DNA of 64,000 nucleotides from an uncultured Bacteroidota bacterium (GCA_903819975.1 CAIJFI010000015.1:1-64000), one strand, 5' to 3'; numbered from the stretch's first letter, positions 42,708 to 53,461 are shown. A program made the numbers and translations. The notes: generated by a model from the sequence alone, not told the origin.

Positions 42708-45494
42708 ATGAAGGATTTTTCCTATATCACCAATTCGCATCCCTCTTTTATTGAAGGGATGTATCAGCAATTTGTTCAAGATCCACAATCAATTGATCCT
42801 GAATTAAAAAAGTTTTTTGAAGGGTTTGATTTTGCAATGCAAAATGGAGTAAGCGCTTCAGCTGTTGCACCAGCAAATAATAGCATTACGACTTCAACTA
42901 ATGCAACACCTTCTTCAAATTCATCTACTAGTAAAGCTATAGACTGGACTAAGGAAATAAATGTGTATCGCTTAATATTAGGTTATAGAAACAAAGGTCA
43001 TTTAATAGCTAAGACCAATCCAATTAGAGAAAGAAAAGATAGGCAAGCCAATTTAGATTTATCTTTTTTTGGATTAACAGAGGCTGACTTATCTGCTACG
43101 TTTTATGCTGGTAATTTATTGGGCTTAGGTGCGACTACATTACAAGATATTATTACACACTTACAAAATGTGTATGCGAAAAATATTGGTATCGAATATA
43201 AATACATTTCAGACCAAACAAAAGTAGATTGGTTGACAAAAGAAATGGAAAATAACTTTTCGGATCCAATTAATTTAGATCAAAAAAGACGCATCCTTGA
43301 AAAATTAAATCAAGGGGTCATCTTTGAAAAATTCTTACACACAAAATACATTGGACAAAAACGTTTTTCATTAGAAGGCGGGGAGTCTACTATTGCTGCA
43401 TTAGATGCAATTATTAATGAAGGTGCAGAACATGGAGTAGAGGAAGTTGTAATTGGTATGGCACATAGAGGTCGTTTAAATGTGCTTGCAAATATTATGG
43501 GTAAAACCTATGAGCAAATTTTTAGTGAGTTTGAAGGAACAGCAGTGTTGGATCAAACTATGGGAAGTGGTGATGTAAAATATCATATGGGTTATAGTTC
43601 AGAAGTGGAAACGGTTTCAAAAAAGAATGTGCATTTAAAATTAATGCAAAACCCATCACACTTAGAGGCAGTGGATCCTGTAGTACTTGGATTTGCGCGT
43701 GCTAAAGCCGATGTGTTGTATGAGAAAGATTTTAATAAAGTTTTACCAATATTAATTCATGGAGATGCATCTGTTGCAGGGCAAGGAATTGTGTATGAGA
43801 TATTACAAATGTGTGATTTACATGGATATCATACCGGCGGTACAATTCACTTTGTAATTAATAATCAAATTGGATTTACGACCGACTTTGATGATGCAAG
43901 AAGTGCGAATTATTGTACATCGGTTGCAGCCATGGTGCAAGCACCTGTTTTGCATGTGAATGGTGATGATGCGGAATCAGTTTATAAAGCAGTTGTGATT
44001 GCTACAAAGTATAGACAAACTTATCAGTCTGATATTTTTGTGGATATGGTTTGTTACAGAAAGCATGGACATAACGAAGGGGATGATCCTAAGTATACGC
44101 AACCTCAATTGTATAAATTAATTGAGCAGCATAAAAATCCAAGAGAAATATATGTGGAGTTTTTATTGCAAAACGGAGAAGCAGATGCACAAACTTTAGC
44201 AAAAGAAATGGAGCAGAAATTCTGGTCCGATTTACAAGCTAGGTTAGACGAGGTGAAACAAAATCCGCTGCCTTATAAATACCAAGCACCTGAAATTGCA
44301 TGGAAGGCAATGCATAAAGCAACACCTGCCGATTTTGAATCTTCACCGGACACATCTATTAGTACTGATAAAGCAAAATATATTTTTAATGCTTTAATGC
44401 GCTGGCCAGAAGGTTTTTCTCCTTTAAAGAAAGTAGAAAAATTAATTCAAGAGAAAGTAAAATTATTCGAGACCGAAAATAAAATAGACTGGGCTACGGG
44501 TGAATTAATGGCTTATGCTTCTTTATTAGCCGAAGGAAAAACGGTAAGAATGAGTGGACAGGATGTGAAGCGTGGAACATTTAGTCATCGTCATGCGGTT
44601 TTGTTTGATGAAAATACCAATGAGCAATATTGCAGACTAGATCATATTGCACAGAATCAACAACCTTTTAGAGTTTACAATTCCTTATTAAGTGAATATG
44701 GTGTATTAGGTTTTGAATATGGATATGCATTAGCCAATGCACAAGCTTTGGTGGTTTGGGAAGCACAGTTTGGAGATTTCTCTAACGGGGCGCAAACTAT
44801 TATTGACCAATTTATTGCAGCTGGTGAACAAAAATGGCAGAGACAAAATGGGGTAGTAATGTTATTGCCTCATGGATACGAAGGGCAAGGTCCAGAGCAT
44901 AGTAGTGCAAGACTAGAGCGTTACTTGCAATTATGTGCGGAGTATAATATGGTTATTACAAATATTACTACAGCTGCTAACTTCTTCCATGCTTTAAGAC
45001 GTCAATTAACTTGGAATTTCCGAAAACCAATGATTAATTTTTCGCCAAAAGCAAACTTGAGAAGTCCTTGGACATTTAGTGATATAAAGGATTTGACTCA
45101 AGGTGGATTTAAAGAAGTAATTGATGATAGTTTTGTACAAGATCCTACTCAGGTTAAAAAAGTGATATTCTGTTCTGGTAAAATTTCTTACGAATTAGCG
45201 GAGAAGCAAAAGACTGAAAATAGAAATGATATTGCCATTGTAAGATTAGAACAATTGTATCCATTGCCGGTAAATCAAATTACAGCATTGCAACAAAAAT
45301 ATGGCAAGGCAGTTTGGTTCTGGGTGCAAGAAGAGCCATTGAATATGGGGGCAGCAGGATTTTTACAAATGAATTTAAAAGCAATTAAGTTTGGTGTTAT
45401 TAGCAGACAGTCAAGTGCATCTACTGCAACGGGCTATATGAAAGTACATGCCAAAGAACAAGCAGATATTATTACAACCGCCTTTTCTATTTAA
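42708..45494 (+). CDS. sucA: 2-oxoglutarate dehydrogenase E1 component
   Basis: A 928-residue thiamine-diphosphate enzyme that decarboxylates 2-oxoglutarate. The N-terminal E2-binding segment (SHPSFIEGMYQQF) is followed by a Ser/Thr/Ala-rich linker (about 47-80), then the catalytic body with GMAHRGRLNVLAN, HGDASVAGQG, and the ThDP region ending NNQIGFTT. HGYEGQGPEHSSARLERYLQ is near the C-terminus. It begins 281 bp from the divergent rpsT and is followed by sucB after 24 bp. No clear -7 box was found for it. Confidence 0.97.
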   Translation: MKDFSYITNSHPSFIEGMYQQFVQDPQSIDPELKKFFEGFDFAMQNGVSASAVAPANNSITTSTNATPSSNSSTSKAIDWTKEINVYRLILGYRNKGHLIAKTNPIRERKDRQANLDLSFFGLTEADLSATFYAGNLLGLGATTLQDIITHLQNVYAKNIGIEYKYISDQTKVDWLTKEMENNFSDPINLDQKRRILEKLNQGVIFEKFLHTKYIGQKRFSLEGGESTIAALDAIINEGAEHGVEEVVIGMAHRGRLNVLANIMGKTYEQIFSEFEGTAVLDQTMGSGDVKYHMGYSSEVETVSKKNVHLKLMQNPSHLEAVDPVVLGFARAKADVLYEKDFNKVLPILIHGDASVAGQGIVYEILQMCDLHGYHTGGTIHFVINNQIGFTTDFDDARSANYCTSVAAMVQAPVLHVNGDDAESVYKAVVIATKYRQTYQSDIFVDMVCYRKHGHNEGDDPKYTQPQLYKLIEQHKNPREIYVEFLLQNGEADAQTLAKEMEQKFWSDLQARLDEVKQNPLPYKYQAPEIAWKAMHKATPADFESSPDTSISTDKAKYIFNALMRWPEGFSPLKKVEKLIQEKVKLFETENKIDWATGELMAYASLLAEGKTVRMSGQDVKRGTFSHRHAVLFDENTNEQYCRLDHIAQNQQPFRVYNSLLSEYGVLGFEYGYALANAQALVVWEAQFGDFSNGAQTIIDQFIAAGEQKWQRQNGVVMLLPHGYEGQGPEHSSARLERYLQLCAEYNMVITNITTAANFFHALRRQLTWNFRKPMINFSPKANLRSPWTFSDIKDLTQGGFKEVIDDSFVQDPTQVKKVIFCSGKISYELAEKQKTENRNDIAIVRLEQLYPLPVNQITALQQKYGKAVWFWVQEEPLNMGAAGFLQMNLKAIKFGVISRQSSASTATGYMKVHAKEQADIITTAFSI

Positions 45495-45518
45495 AAATAT
45501 TATTAATAAATTTTTATT

Positions 45519-46748
45519 ATGATTTCTATAAAAGTTCCAACAGTAGGAGAATCTATAACCGAAGTTACTTTGTTAAAATGGACAAAGGCCGAAGGTGCAT
45601 GGGTGGATCGCGATGAAGTAATTGCAGAATTAGAAAGCGAGAAAGCTACATTTGAAGTGAATGCCGAACAAGCAGGTATTTTATTTCACAAAGCAAAAGA
45701 AGGAGATAGTATTTTAATTGGCGACGTGTTAGCAGACATTGACGAGTCGGCTGCTAAACCTGCGCAAGCAGAGGCTCCAGCAACAACTGCTACTCCAAGT
45801 ACATCAACAACTATGGCTGCTCCTGTAAGCCAAGCGCCAGTAACATCTGTCTCAAATAATATAAAAACAACACCAGTTGCTGCAGCAATTATTGCTGATA
45901 AAAAAGTAGATGCTTCTCAAATTAAAGCAAGTGGATATGCAGGCAAAATAACTAAAGTAGATGTGTTGGATGCTTTGAACAATCCAGGTAAGATTCAATT
46001 TGCTGGACAGGATTTATTTTCTCGAAATGTGCGTCCAGAGAAAATGAGTAACCTAAGAAAAACAATTAGTCGTCGTTTGGTAGAAGCAAAAAATACGACA
46101 GCGATGTTGACTACTTTTAACGAAGTGGACATGACTGCGATTATGCAAATAAGAAAACAGTTTAAAGATAAATTTAAAGAAGCACATGGTGTTAACTTAG
46201 GTTTTATGAGCTTCTTTGCAAAAGCTTGTGCCATTGCATTAACCGAGTGGCCAACTGTGAATGCGTTTATAGACGGCGATCAATTATTATACCATGACTA
46301 TGCAGATATTAGTATAGCTGTTAGTACGCCAAGAGGCTTGACTGTGCCTGTTATCAGAAATGTAGAAAGTCTAAGTATGGCAGAAATTGAAATGAGTGTT
46401 GTTGTGTTAGCAGGTAAAGCAAGAGATTCAAAATTAACTACCGAAGATTTAACCGGTGGTACCTTTACAATTACCAATGGAGGTGTATTCGGAAGTTTAA
46501 TGAGTACACCAATTATTAATATACCGCAGTCTGCTATTTTAGGAATGCATAAAATTCAAGATCGTCCAATGGCAGTGAATGGGGAAGTGAAAATTTTACC
46601 AATGATGTATTTGGCATTAAGCTATGACCACCGTATTATTGATGGTCGTGAGAGTGTTGGGTTCTTAGTAAGGGTAAAAGAGTTATTAGAAAATCCTGCA
46701 TTGTTATTAATTGGAAAAGATCCTGTAGCAAGCTTACTAGAATTATAA
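45519..46748 (+). CDS. sucB: Dihydrolipoyllysine-residue succinyltransferase (E2)
   Basis: A 409-residue core of the 2-oxoglutarate dehydrogenase complex. Lipoyl domain with Lys42 in [10 protein letters not shown], an Ala/Thr/Pro-rich linker (about 75-115), a peripheral subunit-binding domain (about 115-150) and the catalytic domain with His371 and Asp375 (HRIID) and [10 protein letters not shown]. It follows sucA; its stop codon overlaps the next start (TAATG). Confidence 0.96.
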   Translation: MISIKVPTVGESITEVTLLKWTKAEGAWVDRDEVIAELESEKATFEVNAEQAGILFHKAKEGDSILIGDVLADIDESAAKPAQAEAPATTATPSTSTTMAAPVSQAPVTSVSNNIKTTPVAAAIIADKKVDASQIKASGYAGKITKVDVLDALNNPGKIQFAGQDLFSRNVRPEKMSNLRKTISRRLVEAKNTTAMLTTFNEVDMTAIMQIRKQFKDKFKEAHGVNLGFMSFFAKACAIALTEWPTVNAFIDGDQLLYHDYADISIAVSTPRGLTVPVIRNVESLSMAEIEMSVVVLAGKARDSKLTTEDLTGGTFTITNGGVFGSLMSTPIINIPQSAILGMHKIQDRPMAVNGEVKILPMMYLALSYDHRIIDGRESVGFLVRVKELLENPALLLIGKDPVASLLEL

Positions 46749-47749
46749 TGCATTACGCAGTACACCAAGATATCGCCAATAAATTAATTGCAGCTTACCA
46801 TGGAGAAGAGCCGCTTGCTAATTATTTAAAAAAATATTTTGCAGCAAATAAGAAACATGGGAGTAAGGATCGTAAAAATATAAGTGCACTTTGTTATGGA
46901 CATTTTAGAAATACTATAACTTCTTTTCCTTTTGAGAATAAAATTTCGGAGGAAATTGATAAGCCTGTATTTGTTGCATCTCATCAAACGCAGCCTTTAT
47001 TATTTATTAGAATTCGTCCTTGGCAAAAGGAAAAAGTAATTCAAAAATTACAAGTTGCAAATATTGAATTTACAGAAGTTACAGAAAATGCGTTGGCATT
47101 TACAAATACAACTTCTTTGCAAAATATCTTGGAGTTAAATAAGGAAGCGGTGATTCAGGATCTTAGTTCACAAGCAATTGCTGAGTTATTGCAATTGGTG
47201 CCAACTAGTGTAGAGCATCCAATACAAGTTTGGGATGCATGTGCTGCTAGTGGTGGTAAAACAATCTTAATGTTTGACTGTATGTCAAATATTAGAATGC
47301 ACCTTTCCGATGTAAGAGAAAGTATTTTATTTAATGCAGATAAGCGTTTACAGGAAGCTGGAATTCGGCCAGCAAGTGTTCAAGAAATTGATTTAACACA
47401 GGCTTTTGATATTAAGAAGCCGTTTGATTTTGTTTTTGCGGACGTGCCATGTTCTGGAAGTGGAACCTGGGGTAGAACACCAGAGCAATTAGCTTATTTT
47501 ACTGAAGCGCAATTAAATAAGTACACAAAATTACAGGGTCAAATTTTACATAATATTATTCCCACTGTAAAATTACATGGGCATTTGTTATTTGCCACTT
47601 GTTCGGTATATAAGGATGAAAATGAAAATAATGTAGCTGCTTTGTTAGCTACAGGTAAGTTTAAATTAGTGAAGCAGCAATATTTTAAAGGATACGATAA
47701 ACAAGCGGATACATTGTTTGGAGCCATGCTTGAAAAAATTGCAGACTAA
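46748..47749 (+). CDS. RsmB-like rRNA (cytosine-C5) methyltransferase
   Basis: A 333-residue Fmu/Sun family SAM methyltransferase. Motif I WDACAASGGKT, PCSG with Cys235 and TCS with Cys285 give the two-cysteine mechanism of RNA m5C methyltransferases. The N-terminal region is shorter than in E. coli RsmB (429 residues) and the NusB-like domain is not evident. The target is probably 16S C967 but is not proven. Its start overlaps the sucB stop by one base. Confidence 0.86.
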   Translation: MHYAVHQDIANKLIAAYHGEEPLANYLKKYFAANKKHGSKDRKNISALCYGHFRNTITSFPFENKISEEIDKPVFVASHQTQPLLFIRIRPWQKEKVIQKLQVANIEFTEVTENALAFTNTTSLQNILELNKEAVIQDLSSQAIAELLQLVPTSVEHPIQVWDACAASGGKTILMFDCMSNIRMHLSDVRESILFNADKRLQEAGIRPASVQEIDLTQAFDIKKPFDFVFADVPCSGSGTWGRTPEQLAYFTEAQLNKYTKLQGQILHNIIPTVKLHGHLLFATCSVYKDENENNVAALLATGKFKLVKQQYFKGYDKQADTLFGAMLEKIAD

Positions 47750-47790
47750 AGTCAACATCAGTATTAATAAAGTCAAGTAACTGACAAGTA

Positions 47791-48903
47791 TTAACTACGT
47801 GGTGTTAAAGCCCCACTTTGTATAATACCTCCAGCTACTAAATCATCTCCTTCATAAAATACGGCACTCTGTCCTGGAGCAATACTTTTTACATTTTCAT
47901 AAAATCTTGCTTCTACTCCATTATTGGTATGTGATAATGTACATAAAGCACCGCTATCGTGGTATCTAATTTTTGCCATGAGGTCAGTTGGTCCATCTAA
48001 ATGATCGTATTTAATCCAGTTAATTTTTGCAACTAACATATCATTTGAATCAAGATCTTTTTCTTCCCCAATCACAACAATATTTTTCACAGGATCAATT
48101 GCTGTAACATAAGCAGGTTTGCCTAATGCAATTTCCAAGCCCTTGCGTTGTCCAATAGTATAAAAAGGGTAGCCCTTGTGTTTACCTAATCTTTTACCGT
48201 TCGTATCTACAAACCATCCACCGTTTACTTTTTCTTCTAATCCATCTACTCTTCGTTTTAAAAAACCGCGATAGTCATTATCTGGAACAAAACAAATTTC
48301 ATAGCTCTCGCTTTTCTTAGCTAGTTCGGGATAGCCCAAATCAATGGCCATTTGTCTGATATCAGTTTTATGCATTCCTCCTAATGGCAAAATAGTACGG
48401 CTTAATAAATCCTGATCCACACCCCATAATACATAACTCTGGTCCTTGGTTTCATCTAAGCCTTTTGAAATCACATAACGACCATTGGTATGTTGACGCA
48501 CTTTTGCATAGTGACCTGTTGCAATAAAATCACATCCTAAAGCATCGGCTCTTTTTAATAAAGCCCTCCATTTAATATGTGTATTGCACATCACACATGG
48601 GTTAGGAGTGCGACCTGCTAAATATTCTTCAACAAAGTTTTCAATTACAAAATCACCAAACTCTTCTCTAATATCTAAAATATAATGTGGGAATCCGTTG
48701 TTAACTGCTGCTAATCTGGCATCGTTAAACGAGTCAATATTACAACATCCTGTTTCCTTGCCGTTTGTATTGCTTGTGGAGTAGTCCCAAGTTTTCATGG
48801 TAATTCCTACCACTTCGTAACCTTCGTTATGCAGCATAAGGGCTGCGACTGTACTGTCAATTCCGCCGCTCATAGCGACTAATACCTTACCTTTTTTACT
48901 CAT
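47791..48903 (-). CDS. mnmA: tRNA 2-thiouridylase MnmA
   Basis: A 370-residue enzyme that puts sulfur on U34 of tRNA-Glu, -Gln and -Lys. PP-loop AMSGGIDSTVAA near residue 10; catalytic Cys103 (NPCVMC) and Cys204 (YEICFVPD), matching Cys102 and Cys199 of the E. coli protein. The central and C-terminal beta-barrel domains are complete. A TAGTTTTG box lies 31 bp upstream. Confidence 0.96.
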   Translation of the reverse strand: MSKKGKVLVAMSGGIDSTVAALMLHNEGYEVVGITMKTWDYSTSNTNGKETGCCNIDSFNDARLAAVNNGFPHYILDIREEFGDFVIENFVEEYLAGRTPNPCVMCNTHIKWRALLKRADALGCDFIATGHYAKVRQHTNGRYVISKGLDETKDQSYVLWGVDQDLLSRTILPLGGMHKTDIRQMAIDLGYPELAKKSESYEICFVPDNDYRGFLKRRVDGLEEKVNGGWFVDTNGKRLGKHKGYPFYTIGQRKGLEIALGKPAYVTAIDPVKNIVVIGEEKDLDSNDMLVAKINWIKYDHLDGPTDLMAKIRYHDSGALCTLSHTNNGVEARFYENVKSIAPGQSAVFYEGDDLVAGGIIQSGALTPRS

Positions 48904-48934
48904 AGTGTTTGGCCAGTTAAATGTTGGCTTGGCA

Positions 48935-48942
48935 CAAAACTA
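48935..48942 (-). promoter_or_regulatory. -7 box of mnmA
   Basis: The minus strand reads TAGTTTTG, a full TAnnTTTG match, 31 bp before the ATG. Confidence 0.5.
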
Positions 48943-49051
48943 ACTCATTTTACTAAGCTTTTCCATTTGTGGGTAAATGGGATGCCTATTTTTATTGTTG
49001 AAAAACGAAAAATACTATCTTCACTGCCATATAACGACAAAATTTAAGAAA

Positions 49052-49474
49052 ATGATCAAGTTACAAGTAATCGGAAATTTAGGCAAAGATGCCCAAGTAA
49101 ACAATGTGAATGGCAAGTCTGTAATCAACTTTAATGTTGCGCATACAGAGCGTTTTAAGGACGCACAGGGTAATCAAAAAGATAGAACAACATGGGTTGA
49201 CTGTTCTTATTGGACAGATCGTACTGCAGTTGCTCCTTATTTAAAAAAGGGAACACAAGTGTATGTAGAAGGTACACCAGATGTAAGAACCTATACAACT
49301 GCTGATGGTCGTAATGGTGCATCTTTAACTTTACGAATTGCATCGGTTCAATTATTAGGTGGAAAATCAAATGGTGGAGATAGCCCAGCTCCAGATCAAA
49401 GCGCTGGTGCAACATACACACCAAGTGCAGCATCTAGCGATGACTCAGCAATGGCAGATGATTTACCATTCTAG
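49052..49474 (+). CDS. ssb: Single-stranded DNA-binding protein
   Basis: 140 residues from the ATG at 49052. OB-fold (about 1-105; IKLQVIGNLGKDA, TWVDCSYW), then a Gly/Ser/Pro-rich linker and the acidic tip ADDLPF that binds partner proteins such as RecG, RecO and PriA. A frame extension to 48977 is not needed. A terminator follows at once. Confidence 0.95.
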   Translation: MIKLQVIGNLGKDAQVNNVNGKSVINFNVAHTERFKDAQGNQKDRTTWVDCSYWTDRTAVAPYLKKGTQVYVEGTPDVRTYTTADGRNGASLTLRIASVQLLGGKSNGGDSPAPDQSAGATYTPSAASSDDSAMADDLPF

Positions 49475-49495
49475 ATTTTAACAAAATAATTTTAT

Positions 49496-49523
49496 AAAGG
49501 TGTGCTTCGGTACACCTTTTTTT
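49496..49523 (+). terminator. Intrinsic terminator of ssb
   Basis: AAAGGTGT (49496-49503) pairs with ACACCTTT (49512-49519), followed by further T residues. The apex carries CTTCGG, a stable loop. Confidence 0.93.
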
Positions 49524-49592
49524 ATGCGTAAATTTGTCGCATATCTTTTATTCGGTGATTGCAAAATTGTAATCCCATAATTTAGTAATGAC

Positions 49593-50672
49593 ATGAGCGA
49601 TAATACATATTCCTATCAACAATTATATTCATTTGCATTGAGTGTTTTTTTAAAGATGGGTTGCTCTAACGAAGATGCAAGTTTAGCAACAAGTGTTTTA
49701 TTATCTGCAGACCTTAGAGGAATTGATAGTCATGGTATCGCACGTTTAATAGGCTATGTAAGATTATGGGAAGTGGGAAGAATTAATCCAACACCAAATA
49801 TTCGAATTGTACATGAAACCCCTTCAACTGCTGTGGTGGATGGGGATAAAGGGTTAGGTTTAGTAGTAGCGCCAAGAGCAATGCAAATTGCCATTGACAA
49901 AGCAAAGCAAGTTGGAACAGGATGGGTGAGTGTAAAAAACAGCAATCATTTTGGTATTGCAGGTTATCATGCAATGATGGCCTTGTCGCAGGATATGATT
50001 GGTATGGCTATGACCAATGCTAGTGCATTAGTAGCGCCAACTTATGCTGCAGAAAAAATTTTGGGTACCAATCCAATTGCAGTGGCTGTGCCAGCAGGAA
50101 ACGAAGAGCCATTTGTTGCGGACTTTGCAACAACAACTGCAGCAAATGGAAAATTAGAAATTGCACAAAGAAAAAATGAATCTATTCCAACAGGTTGGGC
50201 ACAAGACGCAGAAGGTAATGCAAGCAATGATGCACATATTTTAAAACAAGGCGGTGCTTTATTGCCTTTAGGATCAGAAAAAGAATTAGGAAGTCACAAG
50301 GGTTATGCATTAGGTAGTATTGTAGATATATTTAGTGCAGTATTAAGTGGGGCTAGTTTTGGTCCTTGGGCGCCTCCTTTCCCTGCCTATGTTCCTATGC
50401 CAGAAAATATGCCTGGTGAGGGATTGGGTCATTTTTTAGGAGCTATGCGCATTGATGCATTCAGACCAGCCGATGACTTTAAAAACAGTATGGATACCTG
50501 GTTAAATAGATTCCGTAATGCTAAGCCAATTAAGGGTCAAGACCGTGTTTATGTAGCAGGGGATATAGAGCGAAATATGGAAGGGGAAAGAATGAAAAAT
50601 GGCATTCCGCTCGTGCAAGAAGTAGTTAAGGATTTAACCCAATTAGCTGATAAGCTTAGCTTGAAATTCTAG
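49593..50672 (+). CDS. LDH2/malate dehydrogenase family oxidoreductase
   Basis: A 359-residue NAD(P)-dependent enzyme of the malate/L-lactate/ureidoglycolate dehydrogenase (YiaK/ComC/AllD) family: DLRGIDSHGIARL near 37-49, VKNSNHFGIAGYHA, and LGTNPIAVAVPAGNEEPFVADFATT. This family is unrelated to classical LDH. The true 2-hydroxyacid substrate cannot be told from the sequence. It stands alone after ssb. Confidence 0.9.
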   Translation: MSDNTYSYQQLYSFALSVFLKMGCSNEDASLATSVLLSADLRGIDSHGIARLIGYVRLWEVGRINPTPNIRIVHETPSTAVVDGDKGLGLVVAPRAMQIAIDKAKQVGTGWVSVKNSNHFGIAGYHAMMALSQDMIGMAMTNASALVAPTYAAEKILGTNPIAVAVPAGNEEPFVADFATTTAANGKLEIAQRKNESIPTGWAQDAEGNASNDAHILKQGGALLPLGSEKELGSHKGYALGSIVDIFSAVLSGASFGPWAPPFPAYVPMPENMPGEGLGHFLGAMRIDAFRPADDFKNSMDTWLNRFRNAKPIKGQDRVYVAGDIERNMEGERMKNGIPLVQEVVKDLTQLADKLSLKF

Positions 50673-50736
50673 AAATTTTATTTTTGAACGGTAGTCATTT
50701 TATATAAGACTAACGCCTGTTTTCCAATTTACTTTT

Positions 50737-50744
50737 TACCTTTG
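50737..50744 (+). promoter_or_regulatory. -7 box of lysC
   Basis: TACCTTTG, a full TAnnTTTG match, 29 bp before the ATG at 50774. A TTTTCC at about 50720 could serve as a weak -33 region. Confidence 0.55.
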
Positions 50745-50773
50745 AGGCTCTTATAAATTGAATAATAACGATT

Positions 50774-52093
50774 ATGAAGATAATGAAGTTTGGGGGCACC
50801 AGTGTTGGAAAGCCAGAGCGCATGCACCAGGTATCACAATTAATAACAAAAGACGCAGCGCCTACGATAGTTGTATTAAGTGCATTAAGTGGCACCACAA
50901 ATGCATTAGTTGGGATTAGTGATTTTTTAGCTAAGTCAGATAAAGCGGGTGCAACGAATCAAATTGAAACATTAGAAAAACATTATCGTGCTTTTATTTT
51001 AGATTTATTAAAATCCGAGGAATTAAGAGCAAAAGCAAATTCAATTATTGACGAGCATTTTGAATTCTTAAAAATCACGCAAAGAATTTCTTTAAGCGAT
51101 GCATTAAATAGAGATATTTTAGCGCAAGGGGAATTAATGAGTACTAAATTATTTTCTCTTTACTTAGAGCAAGAAAATATTGATCATGCATTAATTCCTG
51201 CATTGGAGTTTATGCGTTTAGATGCAAATGACGAACCTGATTTAGCAGTAATTAGAGAAAAGTTAGAAGCAGTATTAGCTTCGCATCCAACTAAAAAATT
51301 ATTTATCACGCAAGGATATATTTGTCGTAACGCAAAAGGTGAAGTAGATAATTTAAAAAGAGGTGGAAGTGATTATACAGCTTCATTAATTGCAGCTGCA
51401 GTGAAAGCATCGGTTTGTGAAATATGGACTGATATTGATGGGATGCATAATAACGATCCACGTGTTGTTGATAAAACCGTTGCCATTGAGCAATTAAGTT
51501 TTGACGAAGCTGCGGAGCTTGCTTATTTTGGAGCAAAAATTTTACATCCAACTTGTATCTGGCCTGCACAACAAGAAAACGTTCCAGTAAAATTATTAAA
51601 TACCATGCAGCCTTCTGCTGCAGGTACAGTAATTAAAAAGGAAGCAGGTACAGTAGGTGTGAAAGCAGTAGCTGCAAAGGATGGTATTATTGCAGTTAAA
51701 ATTAAGAGTAGTAGAATGTTGTTGGCATATGGTTTCTTGAGAAAGATTTTTGAAGTGTTTGAAAAATACAAGACCCCAATTGACATGATTACCACATCGG
51801 AGGTTGCTGTATCAGTTACAATTGACAATGATGAACACTTGGCGGAAATTATTGCTGAGTTAAATAATTTTGCTTCAATTGAAGTAGAGAAAGAACAAAC
51901 TATAGTTTCTATTGTTGGTAATGAGATAGCGAAAACAGATGCAATCCTAAAAAAGTTATTTGATGCTATCAATGAAATACCTGTTACCATGGTAAGCTAT
52001 GGTGGTAGCCCGCATAATATTTCATTATTATTGCCAAGCGCTTATAAGACAAAGACTTTGCAATTGGTTAATAAAGGACTTTTCAATTTGTAA
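50774..52093 (+). CDS. lysC: Aspartate kinase (monofunctional)
   Basis: A 439-residue kinase for the first step of Lys/Thr/Met synthesis. Starts MKIMKFGGTSVGKPERM; the substrate loop KRGGSDYTASLI is present; two ACT regulatory domains occupy about 305-439. Feedback by lysine or threonine is expected but not decidable here. It shares the pathway with metX and metZ. A strong bidirectional terminator lies downstream. Confidence 0.95.
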   Translation: MKIMKFGGTSVGKPERMHQVSQLITKDAAPTIVVLSALSGTTNALVGISDFLAKSDKAGATNQIETLEKHYRAFILDLLKSEELRAKANSIIDEHFEFLKITQRISLSDALNRDILAQGELMSTKLFSLYLEQENIDHALIPALEFMRLDANDEPDLAVIREKLEAVLASHPTKKLFITQGYICRNAKGEVDNLKRGGSDYTASLIAAAVKASVCEIWTDIDGMHNNDPRVVDKTVAIEQLSFDEAAELAYFGAKILHPTCIWPAQQENVPVKLLNTMQPSAAGTVIKKEAGTVGVKAVAAKDGIIAVKIKSSRMLLAYGFLRKIFEVFEKYKTPIDMITTSEVAVSVTIDNDEHLAEIIAELNNFASIEVEKEQTIVSIVGNEIAKTDAILKKLFDAINEIPVTMVSYGGSPHNISLLLPSAYKTKTLQLVNKGLFNL

Positions 52094-52179
52094 GTGTTTT
52101 TTTTCACGCTATTCACAAATGTTCGCGATTAGAAAATATTTATAAAAAATATCTTAAAATTTCTTCATTTACGCTAATA

Positions 52180-52212
52180 AAAAAGAGCCAAATATTGTAT
52201 TTGGCTCTTTTT
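52180..52212. terminator. Bidirectional terminator between lysC and queA
   Basis: AAAAAGAGCCAAATA (52180-52194) pairs with 52198-52212 over a 3-nt loop, 15 bp, with T-runs on both strands. Confidence 0.95.
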
Positions 52213-52243
52213 GCATTTATAACTAGTAAAAAAATAAAAGGGC

Positions 52244-53293
52244 TTAGATAAATAACAACGCATCACCGTAACTGAAGAAGCGGTATTTATCTTTAATTGC
52301 TTTTTTGTATGCTTCCATAGCTAATTCATAACCTGCAAACGCGCAAGTCATAATTAATAAGCTAGTCTTAGGTAAGTGGAAGTTTGTTACTAAGCTATCA
52401 GCAATATTAAAATTGTAAGGAGGGTGGATAAAATGATTCGTCCAACCTTCTGCTGGTTTTAATAAGCGTTGAGCAGTAACACTACTTTCCATTGCACGCA
52501 TTGCAGTTGTTCCAATTGAACAAACACGACGTCCATTTTCTTTAGCAGTATTAATAATGCGACAAGCATCATCGTCAATTTTAAAGTATTCAGCATCCAT
52601 TTTATGTTTGCTCAAATCTTCTACTTCAATAGGACGGAAAGTGCTTAAGCCAGTATGTAAGGTAACTTCAGCAAAACGGATACCAATAATTTCGGCACGC
52701 TTAATTAATTCTTTACTAAAGTGTAAACCAGCAGTAGGAGCAGCAACGGCACCTTCGTGTTTAGCGTAAACAGTTTGGTATCTATCTTTATCCTCTTCGT
52801 CTGGCTTGCGTTTAATGTATTTAGGCAAAGGGGTTTCTCCTAAAAATTCTAACATTTTTCTAAAGCTCTCATCGTCGCCTTCCCATAAAAAACGAATGGT
52901 ACGGCCACGGCTTGTTGTGTTATCAATTACTTCAGCAACCAATTCCTCATTCTCTCCAAAATACAATTTGTTTCCTACACGAATTTTTCTTGCGGGATCA
53001 ACAATTACGTCCCATAAACGGTTAGGCTTATTTAATTCTCTTAATAAAAATACTTCAATTTTAGCGCCTGTTTTTTCTTTACGGCCATACATTCTTGCAG
53101 GGAATACTTTGGTATTATTAACTACAAAAACATCCTTGTCATCGTAATACTCTAATAAATCAGAGAAATTGCGATTTTCCATATGACCATTTTGACGGTT
53201 TACCACCATCAATCTGCTGTCTTCTCTGCGCTTGGTTGGATACTGTGCGATCAGGTTTAAAGGAAGATCGTACCTAAATTGTGAAAGTTTCAT
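52244..53293 (-). CDS. queA: S-adenosylmethionine:tRNA ribosyltransferase-isomerase QueA
   Basis: A 349-residue enzyme that adds the epoxycyclopentane of queuosine to preQ1-modified tRNA. The start [34 protein letters not shown] and the C-terminal [10 protein letters not shown] are all typical. Works after tgt (17751-18890). A TACATTTG box 93 bp upstream implies a leader of about 85 nt, in which I see no known preQ1 riboswitch. Confidence 0.96.
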   Translation of the reverse strand: MKLSQFRYDLPLNLIAQYPTKRREDSRLMVVNRQNGHMENRNFSDLLEYYDDKDVFVVNNTKVFPARMYGRKEKTGAKIEVFLLRELNKPNRLWDVIVDPARKIRVGNKLYFGENEELVAEVIDNTTSRGRTIRFLWEGDDESFRKMLEFLGETPLPKYIKRKPDEEDKDRYQTVYAKHEGAVAAPTAGLHFSKELIKRAEIIGIRFAEVTLHTGLSTFRPIEVEDLSKHKMDAEYFKIDDDACRIINTAKENGRRVCSIGTTAMRAMESSVTAQRLLKPAEGWTNHFIHPPYNFNIADSLVTNFHLPKTSLLIMTCAFAGYELAMEAYKKAIKDKYRFFSYGDALLFI

Positions 53294-53386
53294 TTGTGTC
53301 TATGATTTTAAGATGATAGCCACATTAAGTTTACTACAGCCTTACGGGGCAGTTCGCTTCATGTTACGGCATGAAAATTATGGAGG

Positions 53387-53394
53387 CAAATGTA
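53387..53394 (-). promoter_or_regulatory. -7 box of queA
   Basis: The minus strand reads TACATTTG, a full TAnnTTTG match. Confidence 0.45.
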
Positions 53395-53461
53395 CAACTT
53401 TAGCAGTAAATTTGTGGAACAAGTATTTAACCCAAATACAGCAATTTTATACAAAATTCAG

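Noticed and set aside
52095..52178. Possible third copy of the REP-like element after lysC
   Set aside because: It shares ACGCTA and TTCGCGATTA fragments, but I could not align a paired core or a nested palindrome.
53294..53386. preQ1 riboswitch in the queA leader
   Set aside because: Neither the class I nor the class II conserved pattern is visible; only a CATG palindrome and repeated CCGTAA were seen.
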